Source: JBDLIL01 sp039714855 (GTDB lineage Bacteria > Patescibacteriota > Microgenomatia > UBA1400 > PJMF01). Taken from it: 55,502 nt of DNA. A program made the translations under genes and the position numbers. The notes under the pieces are model-generated. The model did no database searches. It had not been told where the DNA came from and saw nothing but the letters and a program-made list of their open reading frames with translations. Of the stretch, positions 40,255-48,886 are shown one piece after another. How positions within the stretch are numbered: the stretch's first letter is position 1; the number at the start of each line of letters is the position of its first letter. The DNA is taken from the NCBI GenBank assembly GCA_039714855.1, contig JBDLIL010000001.1, forward strand, positions 1 to 55,502, in the 5' to 3' direction.

Positions 40255-41650
40255 AGTAGACATTTTTAGAGAAGAACTGACTGAACAAATTCCAGATAGT
40301 GAAAGTGGTCCACCAATTGCTGAGACTGACACCAAAAAGTTGTTCTTGAAAATGTTCAATTCAGGCGGACTGCTACCTATCGGGATCAAAGTGGACACTC
40401 CAAGAGCACAACAAGAAATGGCTAAGTTTGAAAAAACAGTTATGGTTCTGGATGGGAAAAATGAAGAAGGAATGCTAGAAGCTTTGCGAAGTTTATATAA
40501 AAGATTTCCCAAGCTAGCAGAAGAACTAGGACTTCAGTGTAGTAATGATCTTATAAATATTGCACAAGAACTAGGAATTAATGTGAAGCAAGATGCAGAA
40601 GAAGATTGGTTGCAAGCCCTAAAAAGTCATGGCTCTGCAGTTTACTTCCCCACTGGAGTCATTGGCGAGAAAATAGTTTTTGAAAAAATGAGATACTTCT
40701 CTCCTGAAATTGAGAGAGTCATCCTACATGCCAGTGAATGGAGATTAGCCTCAGAGTCAGAGAGAGCTATGGCGGATAATTCCCATCTTATTTCAATAGG
40801 TCTATCAGTAGGTAGTGAATTAGCACACGCTGCTCTACTAAAAGGAATCACAAGTTTTACCTTGGCAGATCCTGGCATCTTACATGCTGATCTAAAAGGC
40901 AGATTAGGACTAGGATACGACGAAAGATGGCTAGGAGCCAATAAGGCAGCTTTTGTTGCTCTACAGATTTTAAGGCTGTATCCCTATGCAATAATAGACT
41001 TATTCCCAGACGGGATAATCCCAAGCAATGTATCACAAGTTATGAATCCTCATAATCTAACTGCAGAGATGATATCTGGGGAGGGAAGATTATTAGTAGC
41101 TGAAGAAGCTGATGCGTGGGACGCCAAAAAATCTCCTAGAGAACAATTACATACTGTCATCAAAGATATAGTGCCGTGGTTATTGGTGACACTAGGTGAT
41201 GTAGAAAACAGAGTAGTGGGTGTTGTGGAAGATGTTAGTACCCTCCCATTCCAAGGCTGGATGGAACAATTTGGTGATCCATTTGGTGATCAATTAGTAC
41301 AAAATAAAGGGGAATTAGCTGGTTTATTAGCAGTAGTGGGCGGATTTGAAAGCATTCCTTTGCGGTTACTACAACTTCTAGCTGATGGTGAAATTGGCGG
41401 GGGACCCAATGCTGAGATTTCAAGAGTTCCTCAATCCAGAGAAGCTACATTACTAGCATCAGCCATTTTCCTAGGGATACTACGAATAGTCGGCAATGGT
41501 GGGGAAGTAAATGGATTCTTTAATCTGGACGTTGATGCTACTATAGATGCTCACCGCATGAACGATGCAGCTAAAAATCGTCAAGCCATAAAAACACTGC
41601 GTAAGAAAATGAACCAAGAAGTGTTTGGAAAACCTTCTATCACTGGTTAG
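40247..41650 (+). CDS. ThiF/E1-like adenylyltransferase-fold protein
   Basis: A 467-residue protein. The first 170 residues match no family I recognise. The segment LISIGLSVGSELAHAALLKG, then ITSFTLADPGILHADLKGRLGLGYDERWLGANKAAFVALQ and LRLYPYAIIDLFPDGI follows the ThiF/E1 pattern (glycine loop, ADP strand with Asp, sNLnR-like loop, G.xK, a helix, and a strand with nP). E1-like enzymes adenylate a C-terminal carboxylate or a small molecule. Later come VTLGDVENRVVGVVEDVS and GELAGLLAVVGGFESIP. No catalytic Cys is evident. It is co-translated with the acyltransferase-like gene, and the two are set between histidine kinases. Confidence 0.65.
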   Translation: MAKVDIFREELTEQIPDSESGPPIAETDTKKLFLKMFNSGGLLPIGIKVDTPRAQQEMAKFEKTVMVLDGKNEEGMLEALRSLYKRFPKLAEELGLQCSNDLINIAQELGINVKQDAEEDWLQALKSHGSAVYFPTGVIGEKIVFEKMRYFSPEIERVILHASEWRLASESERAMADNSHLISIGLSVGSELAHAALLKGITSFTLADPGILHADLKGRLGLGYDERWLGANKAAFVALQILRLYPYAIIDLFPDGIIPSNVSQVMNPHNLTAEMISGEGRLLVAEEADAWDAKKSPREQLHTVIKDIVPWLLVTLGDVENRVVGVVEDVSTLPFQGWMEQFGDPFGDQLVQNKGELAGLLAVVGGFESIPLRLLQLLADGEIGGGPNAEISRVPQSREATLLASAIFLGILRIVGNGGEVNGFFNLDVDATIDAHRMNDAAKNRQAIKTLRKKMNQEVFGKPSITG

Positions 41651-41689
41651 AGTAAGTAGCTAAAATGTATTGGAGAATAGTAATTTTTA

Positions 41690-41698
41690 TGCCATACT
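41690..41698 (+). promoter_or_regulatory. Extended -10 promoter, leaderless arrangement
   Basis: TGC precedes CATACT, six bases before the ATG at 41705. Confidence 0.5.
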
Positions 41699-41704
41699 GC
41701 TTAT

Positions 41705-43867
41705 ATGAATTGGGTTGAGTATCTTATTGTTTTTCTAACTTTTCTAGCTAACGCAACTATTGGAATTATTTCTATCAAAAAAAATCCTAATTCATGGACT
41801 CATCGTTTTTTGACTATTTTGGCTTTTGTACTGGCCCTATGGGCGGTTGTTAATTATATTCCTTGGATTACCACCAGTGAGGCAGTGCGCTTATTTTGGG
41901 TAAGAGCGACCATGGCTATAACTTCTTTTATTGGAATAACAACTTTTTTGTTAGCCTATGTCTTTCCTGGTGATAAGTTCAAAATGAAGAAGTTGTTCTT
42001 GTTACCTTTAACATTAATCGCTTTGAGTAATTTTTTACTATCTCCTTTCACTTTTTCCGGATTGAATAATACTCCTGGTGGTGAATTTCTTCCTGTTCAA
42101 AATTGGCCAATGACAATATTTGCACTAAACCACTATGGATTCACACTCTTAGGAATAATAGTGCTCATTGCAAAGTTCAGAAAAAGTACGGGTGTAAAAA
42201 GAAAGCAATTAGGATGGATGTTAGCAGGGCTGTTGTTGACTTTATCGTTGATTACAGCAAGCAATTTTATAGCAGTTACTATTTTTGAGACCGTAAGATA
42301 TACCTTCATTGGTCCAACCATGACAATTTTTGAGGTAGGCTTCATATTATATGCTATCGCACGACACAGATTTTTGGATGTAACCGCACTGATTGCCAGA
42401 ACTGTTTCTTACACTTTGTTACTACTAAGCACTCTGAGCCTTTACATTCTACTAGTATTTGCTGCCTCAGAAATTTTACCAACTAGTACTAACAAAATTC
42501 TAATTTACTCGATTCTCACTTTATTAGTTGCACTTACTTTTGGTCCTTTAAAAAACCTACTAGAAAAAATTACTGACAAGGTATTTTTTAAGGGACGCTA
42601 TGACACTGAAAAATTGCTCACCAAGCTAATACAAATCATGGCTGCTGAAATTGCAATTACAAAGTTGAGTAACAAACTTTTGACCACACTCACCAAAGAA
42701 ATGCGATTGACTAAAGGAGCTTTTGTCTTGATAGATGAAGGTAAGATTCAGGGAATAGAGCAATTGAATTTTGAAGCAGAGATTTTAAAAAATGAGCAAC
42801 TAGTTCCTCTACTTGAGAACAATCAAGAAAGTTATATTTTTGAAGAGTTGGCTGAAGAAAAAGTTAAAGATTTGTTTAGAAAATTAAATATCTCGGCAAT
42901 TTTTCCACTCAAGGTCAAAACCAAAGCTGTAGGCTTATTAGCTTTGGGTCCCAAGGCTTCAGGAGATATTTACAGCAATCAAGATCTAGAACTCTTGGAA
43001 ATTTTTGCTCCTCAAGCAGCCATTGCTCTCCAAAATGCTGAATCGTACAGACGAATCCAAAGCTTCAGTCACACATTGGAAAGAAAAGTACAAGAAAGAA
43101 CTAAAGAACTCAAGGAAACTCAGGCGAGGGAGCTATCTAAAGCCAAACAACTCCTGAAACTCAAAGATGAGTTTGTATTTATTGCAACTCATGATTTAGG
43201 CACACCGGTGACAGCTATTAAAGGTTTTGTTCATTTGCTAAAAAACAGTAAGAATAAATTATCAAAAGATTCTTTAGAAAACATTGTTGCTTTAGAGCAA
43301 GCCAGTAATCGATTGAGTACTTTAACCAACGATCTTTTACAGGTAGCCAGATCAGAATCAGAAGCTATTAAAATAGAAGTCGCAACCATTGATATTATCG
43401 CCTTGATTAAAAATATTCTCAAACAGTTTGGTGCTCAGGCTAAAGAAAGAAAAATAAAACTTAAAAATAAATTTCATGTTCAAAAATGCTTAGTTTTGGC
43501 CGATAAAGAAAAGTTGTCTGAAGTGATAGAAAACCTATTGTCCAACGCAATCAAATACAATAAAGAAAAAGGCCAAGTAAGCATTGGCACACATTGGGTT
43601 AAAAATGGCTTGCAAGTTGATATAACTGATACAGGTGTAGGTATTCCCAAAAAAGACCACGCTAAAGTTTTTCAAAAATTTTCTAGGATTCAACAAGCTG
43701 GAAACGAAAAAATAACTGGGACAGGCTTGGGTTTATTTGTAGCTAGAATGATGATTGAAAAAATGAAAGGAAAAATCTTTTTTACATCTACTGAGAAAAA
43801 AGGTACTACGTTTAGTTTTGTCCTGCCTCTGACTACCAATCAATCATTGAAAGAAAATAGCAAATAA
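41705..43867 (+). CDS. Histidine kinase with 7TM-type N-terminal membrane sensor and GAF domain
   Basis: The 720-residue protein has about eight to nine hydrophobic helices in the first 290 residues (VEYLIVFLTFLANATIGIIS, FLTILAFVLALWAVVNYI ... YTLLLLSTLSLYILLVF), of the 7TM histidine-kinase N-terminal type. A GAF domain (about 305-455), a coiled linker with ERKVQERTKELKETQ, HisKA with FIATHDLGTPVTAIKGFVHLL, and HATPase_c with NLLSNAIKYNKEKG, DTGVGIPKKD and GTGLGLFVARMM follow. The HisKA motif reads THDLGTP in place of SHELRTP. Membrane 7TM sensors of this type can sense hydrophobic or small-molecule signals. Two response regulators follow. Confidence 0.9.
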   Translation: MNWVEYLIVFLTFLANATIGIISIKKNPNSWTHRFLTILAFVLALWAVVNYIPWITTSEAVRLFWVRATMAITSFIGITTFLLAYVFPGDKFKMKKLFLLPLTLIALSNFLLSPFTFSGLNNTPGGEFLPVQNWPMTIFALNHYGFTLLGIIVLIAKFRKSTGVKRKQLGWMLAGLLLTLSLITASNFIAVTIFETVRYTFIGPTMTIFEVGFILYAIARHRFLDVTALIARTVSYTLLLLSTLSLYILLVFAASEILPTSTNKILIYSILTLLVALTFGPLKNLLEKITDKVFFKGRYDTEKLLTKLIQIMAAEIAITKLSNKLLTTLTKEMRLTKGAFVLIDEGKIQGIEQLNFEAEILKNEQLVPLLENNQESYIFEELAEEKVKDLFRKLNISAIFPLKVKTKAVGLLALGPKASGDIYSNQDLELLEIFAPQAAIALQNAESYRRIQSFSHTLERKVQERTKELKETQARELSKAKQLLKLKDEFVFIATHDLGTPVTAIKGFVHLLKNSKNKLSKDSLENIVALEQASNRLSTLTNDLLQVARSESEAIKIEVATIDIIALIKNILKQFGAQAKERKIKLKNKFHVQKCLVLADKEKLSEVIENLLSNAIKYNKEKGQVSIGTHWVKNGLQVDITDTGVGIPKKDHAKVFQKFSRIQQAGNEKITGTGLGLFVARMMIEKMKGKIFFTSTEKKGTTFSFVLPLTTNQSLKENSK

Positions 43868-43882
43868 GGTAAATTTCTACTT

Positions 43883-44305
43883 ATGCCTAAAGTCCTAATC
43901 ATCGAAGATGATACTTTGATTTCTCGAATGTATCAACAAGTTTTCTCCTTTGAGGGGTTTGAGGTGGTAATGGTTGAAGATAGTTTATCTGGAGTAGAAA
44001 GAGCTAAAGCAGAAAAACCAGATATCATTTTCTGCGATATTATGATGCCAAAGATGAATGGCTTAGAGATCTTGAGCACTCTTAAGAGTGACGCTCAGAC
44101 TAAATCAATCCCTGTGGTAATGTTAACTAATATGTCTGGCACTCAAGATTCTAAAACTGCAATGGATAAAGGTGCTTATGCTTATATGGTAAAAAGTGAA
44201 TTCAAACCTAAAGAAATAGCCCAGAAAGCCAAAGAATTTTTAGACCAAATATCTCAAGCTCAGTTGCAAGCACAAACGCAAACGCAAGTACAGTCTCAGA
44301 CATAG
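43883..44305 (+). CDS. Single-domain response regulator with Gln-rich tail
   Basis: A 140-residue receiver domain: IIEDD, Asp52 in FCDIMMPKMNG, VVMLTNMSG and YMVKSEFKP. The last 15 residues are Gln/Thr-rich (QLQAQTQTQVQSQT). No output domain is present. It closely resembles the regulators at 38.9 and 44.3 kb, which suggests recent duplication. It lies 16 bases after the 7TM kinase and is its likely partner. Confidence 0.92.
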   Translation: MPKVLIIEDDTLISRMYQQVFSFEGFEVVMVEDSLSGVERAKAEKPDIIFCDIMMPKMNGLEILSTLKSDAQTKSIPVVMLTNMSGTQDSKTAMDKGAYAYMVKSEFKPKEIAQKAKEFLDQISQAQLQAQTQTQVQSQT

Positions 44306-44322
44306 TTAAACATTAGACACTC

Positions 44323-44739
44323 ATGCATAAAATTCTAATTATCGAAGATGATCTGTTAATTTCCAGAATGTATCAATCAGTTTTCAAGTTTGAGAAATTT
44401 GACGTAGAAATTGCTAGAGACGGGGAGCAAGGATTAGAAAAACTCAAAGAAATGCCACTTCCCGTGATCATATTGCTAGACATTATGATGCCAAAAATGA
44501 ACGGCATTGACGTCCTCAAAAAAATTAAAAACAATCTTAAAACCAAAAACATCCCCGTAATAGTTCTCACTAATTTAGCTGGTAAGCAAGATGCTGAAGC
44601 AGCACTTAAGCTGGGAGCAGTAAAATTCATTGTTAAATCTGATCACAAGCCCAAGCAGGTGGTAGCCGATGTAAGAGAAATCTTAGCTGCTTCCACTAGA
44701 GAGGCAATACCTGAAACTACTCCAGATGACAAAGATTAA
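44323..44739 (+). CDS. Single-domain response regulator
   Basis: A 138-residue receiver domain: IIEDD, phospho-acceptor Asp53 in LLDIMMPKMNG, VIVLTNLAG and FIVKSDHKP, with a short acidic tail (PETTPDDKD). No output domain. It is the third regulator of the same subfamily in the island and converges on the Cache receptor gene, ending two bases before its stop. Confidence 0.92.
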   Translation: MHKILIIEDDLLISRMYQSVFKFEKFDVEIARDGEQGLEKLKEMPLPVIILLDIMMPKMNGIDVLKKIKNNLKTKNIPVIVLTNLAGKQDAEAALKLGAVKFIVKSDHKPKQVVADVREILAASTREAIPETTPDDKD

Positions 44740-44741
44740 TT

Positions 44742-46340
44742 CTAAATTTGGTCGATAATGTATCTAGAAATGAAATAGGCTGGAACTATAGAAAAAGTCA
44801 AAAGGATTGCTGTTACTATAAAAGTTTGTTCTATTAGTTTACTAGCTGCTTGCAAGGTAGAAATTTGAGTTCGGCCAACAAACAACATTCCAAGTGGATT
44901 GTTATTAATGTCTTTTAGGGGCATGTAAGCAGCTAGATAAGGCACATTGAGAATGCTTGCGGCACCTGAGTATAACTTACCTTCTTTGAGAACATCCTTC
45001 TGGATTTGAGGAGATACTTCCTTGATCCCAACCCAACGACTTTTACCATCAGGAGCAATAAAAGTGGTAGCTGAGCGAATATTATCAGCATAAACACTAG
45101 CATCCAAGCCAGTAGCCGATTTAAGACCATCTACAAAAGCATTATCGATTCGAGTACCAATTACCAAGGCTCCTACTAGCTTATCACCATCATAAATAGG
45201 AGCAGAAGCACGAACCGATAATTCTGGTGCCATGACTCCCTCCTTGGTGATTAAATCAGCGACAGCTTCGTTAGCCAAAGCTTTTTTTACCAATCGATCA
45301 TCCGAGAGCGATCCACCTATTTTTTCAGGATCATCAGCTCTAATCAAAACGGCTCCATTCTCATCAACTACTGTCAAAAAAGACTGTTTCTTAGTCAAGA
45401 GCATAGAAGAAGTCAAATCAGCAAGTTGCTTGCGCTTTTGATCTTTAGCAGCCAAAACTACATCGCTATTTTGAGATATAACTTGAGCATCAGATAGTAC
45501 CTCAGATTTTTTACTATCGATACTATACTGCAAAACTTTAGCGCTTATTTCTAAGTTGTGCAAAATATCTTTTTTTAAATTAGCCAAAGAGACAGATGTA
45601 AAGAAAATCGCTGTCACTAAAAAAACTGATAAAGTACTGGTGGTAAAAATGATAAAAAGCTGAGTCTCCAGGCGCTTAATTAAATAACCCCAAACCCATT
45701 TTCCCAACACCAACATGGCTATCGCTAATAACAAATTTTCAATAACCCAAACTGATCCATAGGGTGATACCAACTTTAATAAGTCTATGTTGGTAGTAGT
45801 TCTAAAAATGCTAGCTAGTGAACTAATTTCCTTGATAGCTAAAATAAAAAAACTCCAACTAATTGGTTTTAGATGATGCTCTAAACCAACAGTGGCTCTT
45901 CTAAGGTATAAAAATGCTGTTAAGGTGGCCAAGATCGGATGAATAAAAGCAACAACCTGAACCAAGGGAAAACCAACTAATGGCATGACTAAAATTGCTG
46001 CAGATTTCTTGCGACGATAGCTGGGTAGTTCTTGAATTGGGTTGATCACCTGACCAACAATTAAAGTTAAATAGCCAAGGGTTTTGGCAAAGCTAACTAT
46101 AAACCCTAAAGTCTCAGCCCCTAGTAAAGGCTGTTCTAACAAAGATTGCTCAATAATGGTTGAAGCAACTACAAAAGAAATAGAGAGTAATAAAAAACCT
46201 AATGATTTTGTACCCTCGATAGCATTTTTCTGAATCAACCAAGCATCATAATACAACCAAGCTACTGCAAAACAAACTAGAGCTGCTAACAAATTTAAAG
46301 TGAAGTGAGCGTTAAGTAATAAAAATCTGAATTCTAGCAT
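44742..46340 (-). CDS. Membrane Cache-domain receptor without HAMP or signalling domain
   Basis: A 532-residue protein from the ATG at 46340. The first 230 residues hold about seven membrane helices; a further helix (TQLFIIFTTSTLSVFLVTAIFF) leads into an extracellular double Cache domain (about 250-490) with FLTVVDENGAVLIRADDPEKIGG, APELSVRASAPIYDGDKLVGALVIGT and YLAAYMPLKDINNNPLGMLFVG. A last helix ends with PAYFISRYIIDQI, right where a HAMP domain starts in chemoreceptors and kinases. No kinase or methyl-accepting domain follows; the next gene is on the other strand. The frame extends to 46592 but would overlap the PAS gene. Confidence 0.75.
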   Translation of the reverse strand: MLEFRFLLLNAHFTLNLLAALVCFAVAWLYYDAWLIQKNAIEGTKSLGFLLLSISFVVASTIIEQSLLEQPLLGAETLGFIVSFAKTLGYLTLIVGQVINPIQELPSYRRKKSAAILVMPLVGFPLVQVVAFIHPILATLTAFLYLRRATVGLEHHLKPISWSFFILAIKEISSLASIFRTTTNIDLLKLVSPYGSVWVIENLLLAIAMLVLGKWVWGYLIKRLETQLFIIFTTSTLSVFLVTAIFFTSVSLANLKKDILHNLEISAKVLQYSIDSKKSEVLSDAQVISQNSDVVLAAKDQKRKQLADLTSSMLLTKKQSFLTVVDENGAVLIRADDPEKIGGSLSDDRLVKKALANEAVADLITKEGVMAPELSVRASAPIYDGDKLVGALVIGTRIDNAFVDGLKSATGLDASVYADNIRSATTFIAPDGKSRWVGIKEVSPQIQKDVLKEGKLYSGAASILNVPYLAAYMPLKDINNNPLGMLFVGRTQISTLQAASKLIEQTFIVTAILLTFSIVPAYFISRYIIDQI

Positions 46341-46402
46341 AATGAGTAAATTAATCTTATCAAAAAACCAAACTTCTTTCTTTCCCACTTTGCAAAAAAA
46401 AT

Positions 46403-46408
46403 TATCAT
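46403..46408 (+). promoter_or_regulatory. -10 element, leaderless arrangement
   Basis: TATCAT lies eight bases before the ATG at 46417, which favours this start over the ATG at 46342 that would leave one base between divergent start codons. Confidence 0.4.
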
Positions 46409-46416
46409 GTGAGATC

Positions 46417-46881
46417 ATGGAAGGCATGAAAGATGAATTAAAAACACTCGCTGACAAAGCAAAAGCGCTCGCTATTGTACTTGATAACATTCCACTACAT
46501 ATCGTAATCACAGATCCAGATGGAAAAGTTATTACTGCCAATAAAGCAGTAGAAACAATTACTGGCTTCAAAAAAGAGGAAATAATTGGCAAAACTCCTA
46601 GGTTGTGGGGCCAACAAATGGATAAATCTTTTTACGAAGAATTCTGGAAAGTGATTAAGGATAATAAGAAAATTTATGCTGGAATCATCACAAATAAGAA
46701 GAAGAGTGGGGCAAAGTATCATGCTGCTGTCAAAGTTTCCCCTATTTTAGATAAAAACAACGAGCTAATTGGTTTCTGTGGAATAGAACAAGACATTACG
46801 GATATCCAAAAATTGAGCGATGAGCATGATTTAAGCGCTAGACGCAAAGATATACTCAAAAGATCAATGTCCTTTAGTTAG
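46417..46881 (+). CDS. Stand-alone PAS-domain protein
   Basis: A 154-residue protein from the chosen start. It begins with a short helix (MKDELKTLADKAKALAIVLDN) followed by one PAS domain with PAC: LHIVITDPDGKVITANKAVETITGFKKEEIIGK, then AGIITNKKKSGAKYHAAVKVSPILD and LIGFCGIEQDITDIQKL. No kinase or other output is attached. It is divergent from the Cache receptor and followed eight bases later by the LytR_C gene. It may be an adaptor between the split receptor and the kinases. Confidence 0.85.
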   Translation: MEGMKDELKTLADKAKALAIVLDNIPLHIVITDPDGKVITANKAVETITGFKKEEIIGKTPRLWGQQMDKSFYEEFWKVIKDNKKIYAGIITNKKKSGAKYHAAVKVSPILDKNNELIGFCGIEQDITDIQKLSDEHDLSARRKDILKRSMSFS

Positions 46882-46889
46882 TAATAGAT

Positions 46890-47591
46890 ATGAATACTTC
46901 AGCTTCAATAATTCCTGGTTATACCGCACCTATTCCTCCGGGCAATGTAACTCCAACCCAAGCAGGTTCTGTTCCTGCTACTCCAACTGTTCCTAACACA
47001 ACTCCAGCGACAACTACCGTTGCCGCTCCTACTCCCCCCACCCCTACTCCTGCCTCCCCAACTGTTCCTGCTCCCAAAACAACAAATACTCCACCAAACA
47101 ACAAACCAGATAACGAGAATGAGGTAATTCCCTTGGAAAAAAAGAACTCTAAGCTCTATAGAATAGGCATTATCCTGTTGATGTTGATTTTGGCTAGCAC
47201 TGTTAGTATTTTTTACATAAGAACGCAAACTCAAACTACGATTGCTGAGAAAGAGGTTAATTCTGACCCTACACCCAAAGCTAGTCTCGCACCGACACCT
47301 GAAATAAGCTCTCTAGAGAAAAATGAAATTTCACTTGAAATCTTAAATGGCACTTCTACAAAAGGTTTAGCAGGTAAAACGGCTGAAAAATTTGAAAAAT
47401 TAGGATATGAAATAAAGAAAATTGGTAATGCTGATGATGCCGAAAACCATGAACTACATGTTAAAACTGAATTTGCAAACCAATTATCCAAACTACTGAA
47501 AGATGTAAAAGAAGAATTAGAGATCGAAGAAGTCACAGAAAAAGTTGATGATCTAAGTAGCACTGCCAGAATTATCTTGGGCAAAAATTAA
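46890..47591 (+). CDS. Membrane protein with Pro/Thr-rich N-terminus and LytR_C domain
   Basis: The 233-residue protein starts with a low-complexity Pro/Thr region (about 1-80, TPTVPNTTPATTTVAAPTP), then one membrane helix (RIGIILLMLILASTVSIFYI, about 91-110), a linker, and a C-terminal LytR_C-type domain: ISLEILNGTSTKGLAGKTAEKFEKLGYEIKKIGNAD ... HELHVKT. In LytR-CpsA-Psr proteins this domain accompanies cell-wall glycopolymer ligases. The Pro-rich part is cytoplasmic if the helix is a simple anchor. A role in the envelope is likely; details are unknown. Confidence 0.8.
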   Translation: MNTSASIIPGYTAPIPPGNVTPTQAGSVPATPTVPNTTPATTTVAAPTPPTPTPASPTVPAPKTTNTPPNNKPDNENEVIPLEKKNSKLYRIGIILLMLILASTVSIFYIRTQTQTTIAEKEVNSDPTPKASLAPTPEISSLEKNEISLEILNGTSTKGLAGKTAEKFEKLGYEIKKIGNADDAENHELHVKTEFANQLSKLLKDVKEELEIEEVTEKVDDLSSTARIILGKN

Positions 47592-47598
47592 AAAAACT

Positions 47599-47913
47599 TC
47601 ACTCAAGCTTGTTAATCAATTGAACAATTTGATCTCGATGATTATCGATAACTTCTTGATCGCGAAATTGTGTAGAGAAATTTTCTAAGCCAGCTACTAC
47701 TTTTTTAAGAATCTCTTTGTTTGGATTATCGAAATCCCCCCCCGCATCACTAAAAGCCTTTCTTATGAGTTCTTCGCAATATTCTACGGGTGCTTTTTTT
47801 CCAAAACCAGCATCATTGCAATGAGCCTCATAAAAACATTTAACCACAGCATCTCTAACCATTGGAGCCGTAACTTTGCCGTCAAGACCTACTCCATAAA
47901 TTTTTTTTGACAT
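47599..47913 (-). CDS. Hypothetical protein, 104 residues
   Basis: The protein begins KKIYGVGLDGKVTAPMVRDAVVKCFYEAHC and continues VEYCEELIRKAFSDAGGDFDNP and ILKKVVAGLENFSTQFRDQEVIDNHR. It is predicted mostly helical with three Cys (26, 32, 46). No family was recognised. It is seven bases downstream of a tatA gene on the same strand and is the last gene of the Tat locus, converging on the LytR_C gene. Confidence 0.65.
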   Translation of the reverse strand: MSKKIYGVGLDGKVTAPMVRDAVVKCFYEAHCNDAGFGKKAPVEYCEELIRKAFSDAGGDFDNPNKEILKKVVAGLENFSTQFRDQEVIDNHRDQIVQLINKLE

Positions 47914-47920
47914 ATTTTAC

Positions 47921-48094
47921 CTAATCTTCTTTAACATCTTTTAGAGCTTTATCAAACTCTTTTTTTGCTTTTTTTAACTCTTTGCCAGATTCACCTAAAC
48001 CCCTAGCCAATTCAGGTAATTTTTTACCCCCAAACAAAAACAAAATCACTAAAGCAACCACGATCAGCTCAGTAGAACTAACACTATTTAACAT
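47921..48094 (-). CDS. tatA: TatA-family protein, copy 1
   Basis: A 57-residue protein too short for the usual ORF cut-off. It starts MLNSVSSTELIVVALVILFLF, with the conserved Glu in the membrane helix, then FGGKKLPELARGLGES and a charged amphipathic helix (KELKKAKKEFDKALKDVKED). TatA oligomers form the conduit for folded proteins. AAGGAGT precedes the ATG. It lies 21 bases after copy 2 and shares the segment GLGESGKELKKAKK with it, which suggests a local duplication. Confidence 0.9.
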   Translation of the reverse strand: MLNSVSSTELIVVALVILFLFGGKKLPELARGLGESGKELKKAKKEFDKALKDVKED

Positions 48095-48115
48095 AATAAG
48101 TACTCCTTATGGGTT

Positions 48116-48280
48116 TTACTTATCTTCCAAAGCCTTGTTAAGATCTTTCTTTGCTTTTTTTAACTCTTTGCCAGATTCACCTAAACCTTTAGCGATTTTA
48201 GGCAACTTTGCTCCTCCAAACAGAATCAAAAGCAAAGAAAACATAATAAGGATTTCCATCCAACCAATATTTGCAAACAT
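48116..48280 (-). CDS. tatA: TatA-family protein, copy 2
   Basis: A 54-residue protein: MFANIGWMEILIMFSLLLIL, FGGAKLPKIAKGLGESGKEL and a Lys-rich tail. The helix Glu is kept but the upstream residues differ (GWME). GGAGG precedes the ATG. It resembles copy 1 in its second half. TatA and TatB are hard to separate at this size. Confidence 0.88.
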   Translation of the reverse strand: MFANIGWMEILIMFSLLLILFGGAKLPKIAKGLGESGKELKKAKKDLNKALEDK

Positions 48281-48354
48281 TACAACCTCCAATTTTTCAT
48301 TTAGTATTAAAATTAATAGTAGCTTAGTTTTTTAAATAAATAAAGTCTTATTTA

Positions 48355-48879
48355 TTATTTTAGCGAAGCTAGAGTTGCCTTGGTCTTGATATCTTTGATA
48401 GCTTTTCCTGTAGTACCAGTATTTAAGTGACTGGCTAATATTTCTTCCCACACGGCTGCTGGAACACTAGTATCAAGCCCTGTCATTAATTTATCGTGCT
48501 CTGCAGTGGTAAGAGCAGAACCACCTGTAACCAAAGTAGAAGCTGCTGATTGAATTAGTTTAACTTGAACTCCGGCAGTGTAAGCAACAGGCCCATCGGT
48601 AGTGTGACCACCTACCAGGTTACCACCAACAATTGAAGCAGTATAACTACCCGACCAAAAACGCAGTTGCCAATCTGGGTCCAGAGTTAAAGTAATCCCA
48701 GTAGTAACTCCACCACCCAAGTCATCTTTACCTGTGGCATCACAAATTCTGGGAAAAGCCATTCCTCTAATGGATTGCTCCTCTTCTCGAATAGCATTGA
48801 ACAAATCCTGCACATCTACATCCACTTGCGGACTGACAACATCAATAATCTGGTTAATATGATCAAATGTATATGCCAT
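48355..48879 (-). CDS. Phage structural-like protein, 174 residues
   Basis: The protein starts YTFDHINQIIDVVSPQVDVD, then VQDLFNAIREEEQSIRGMAF and DWQLRFWSGSYTASIVGGNL, VQVKLIQSAAST and ends AAVWEEILASHLNTGTTGKAI. This is the wording of a protein type common in phages (a membrane-distal tail/collar protein with VWxxxLxxHxxxGTxGxxL at its end). It has no signal peptide. It shares the VW(D/E)xxxxxH motif with the 856-residue protein upstream in the locus. No other phage gene is close. Confidence 0.65.
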   Translation of the reverse strand: MAYTFDHINQIIDVVSPQVDVDVQDLFNAIREEEQSIRGMAFPRICDATGKDDLGGGVTTGITLTLDPDWQLRFWSGSYTASIVGGNLVGGHTTDGPVAYTAGVQVKLIQSAASTLVTGGSALTTAEHDKLMTGLDTSVPAAVWEEILASHLNTGTTGKAIKDIKTKATLASLK

Positions 48880-48886
48880 GACAAAA

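Noticed and set aside
46341..46592. N-terminal extension of the Cache receptor to 46592
   Set aside because: It would overlap most of the divergent PAS gene's 5' half and has a composition unlike a membrane start; the ATG at 46340 directly begins the first helix.
46905..47234. Minus-strand ORF of 109 residues rich in Ser, Arg and Trp
   Set aside because: It is a shadow of the Pro/Thr-rich N-terminal region of the LytR_C gene on the other strand.
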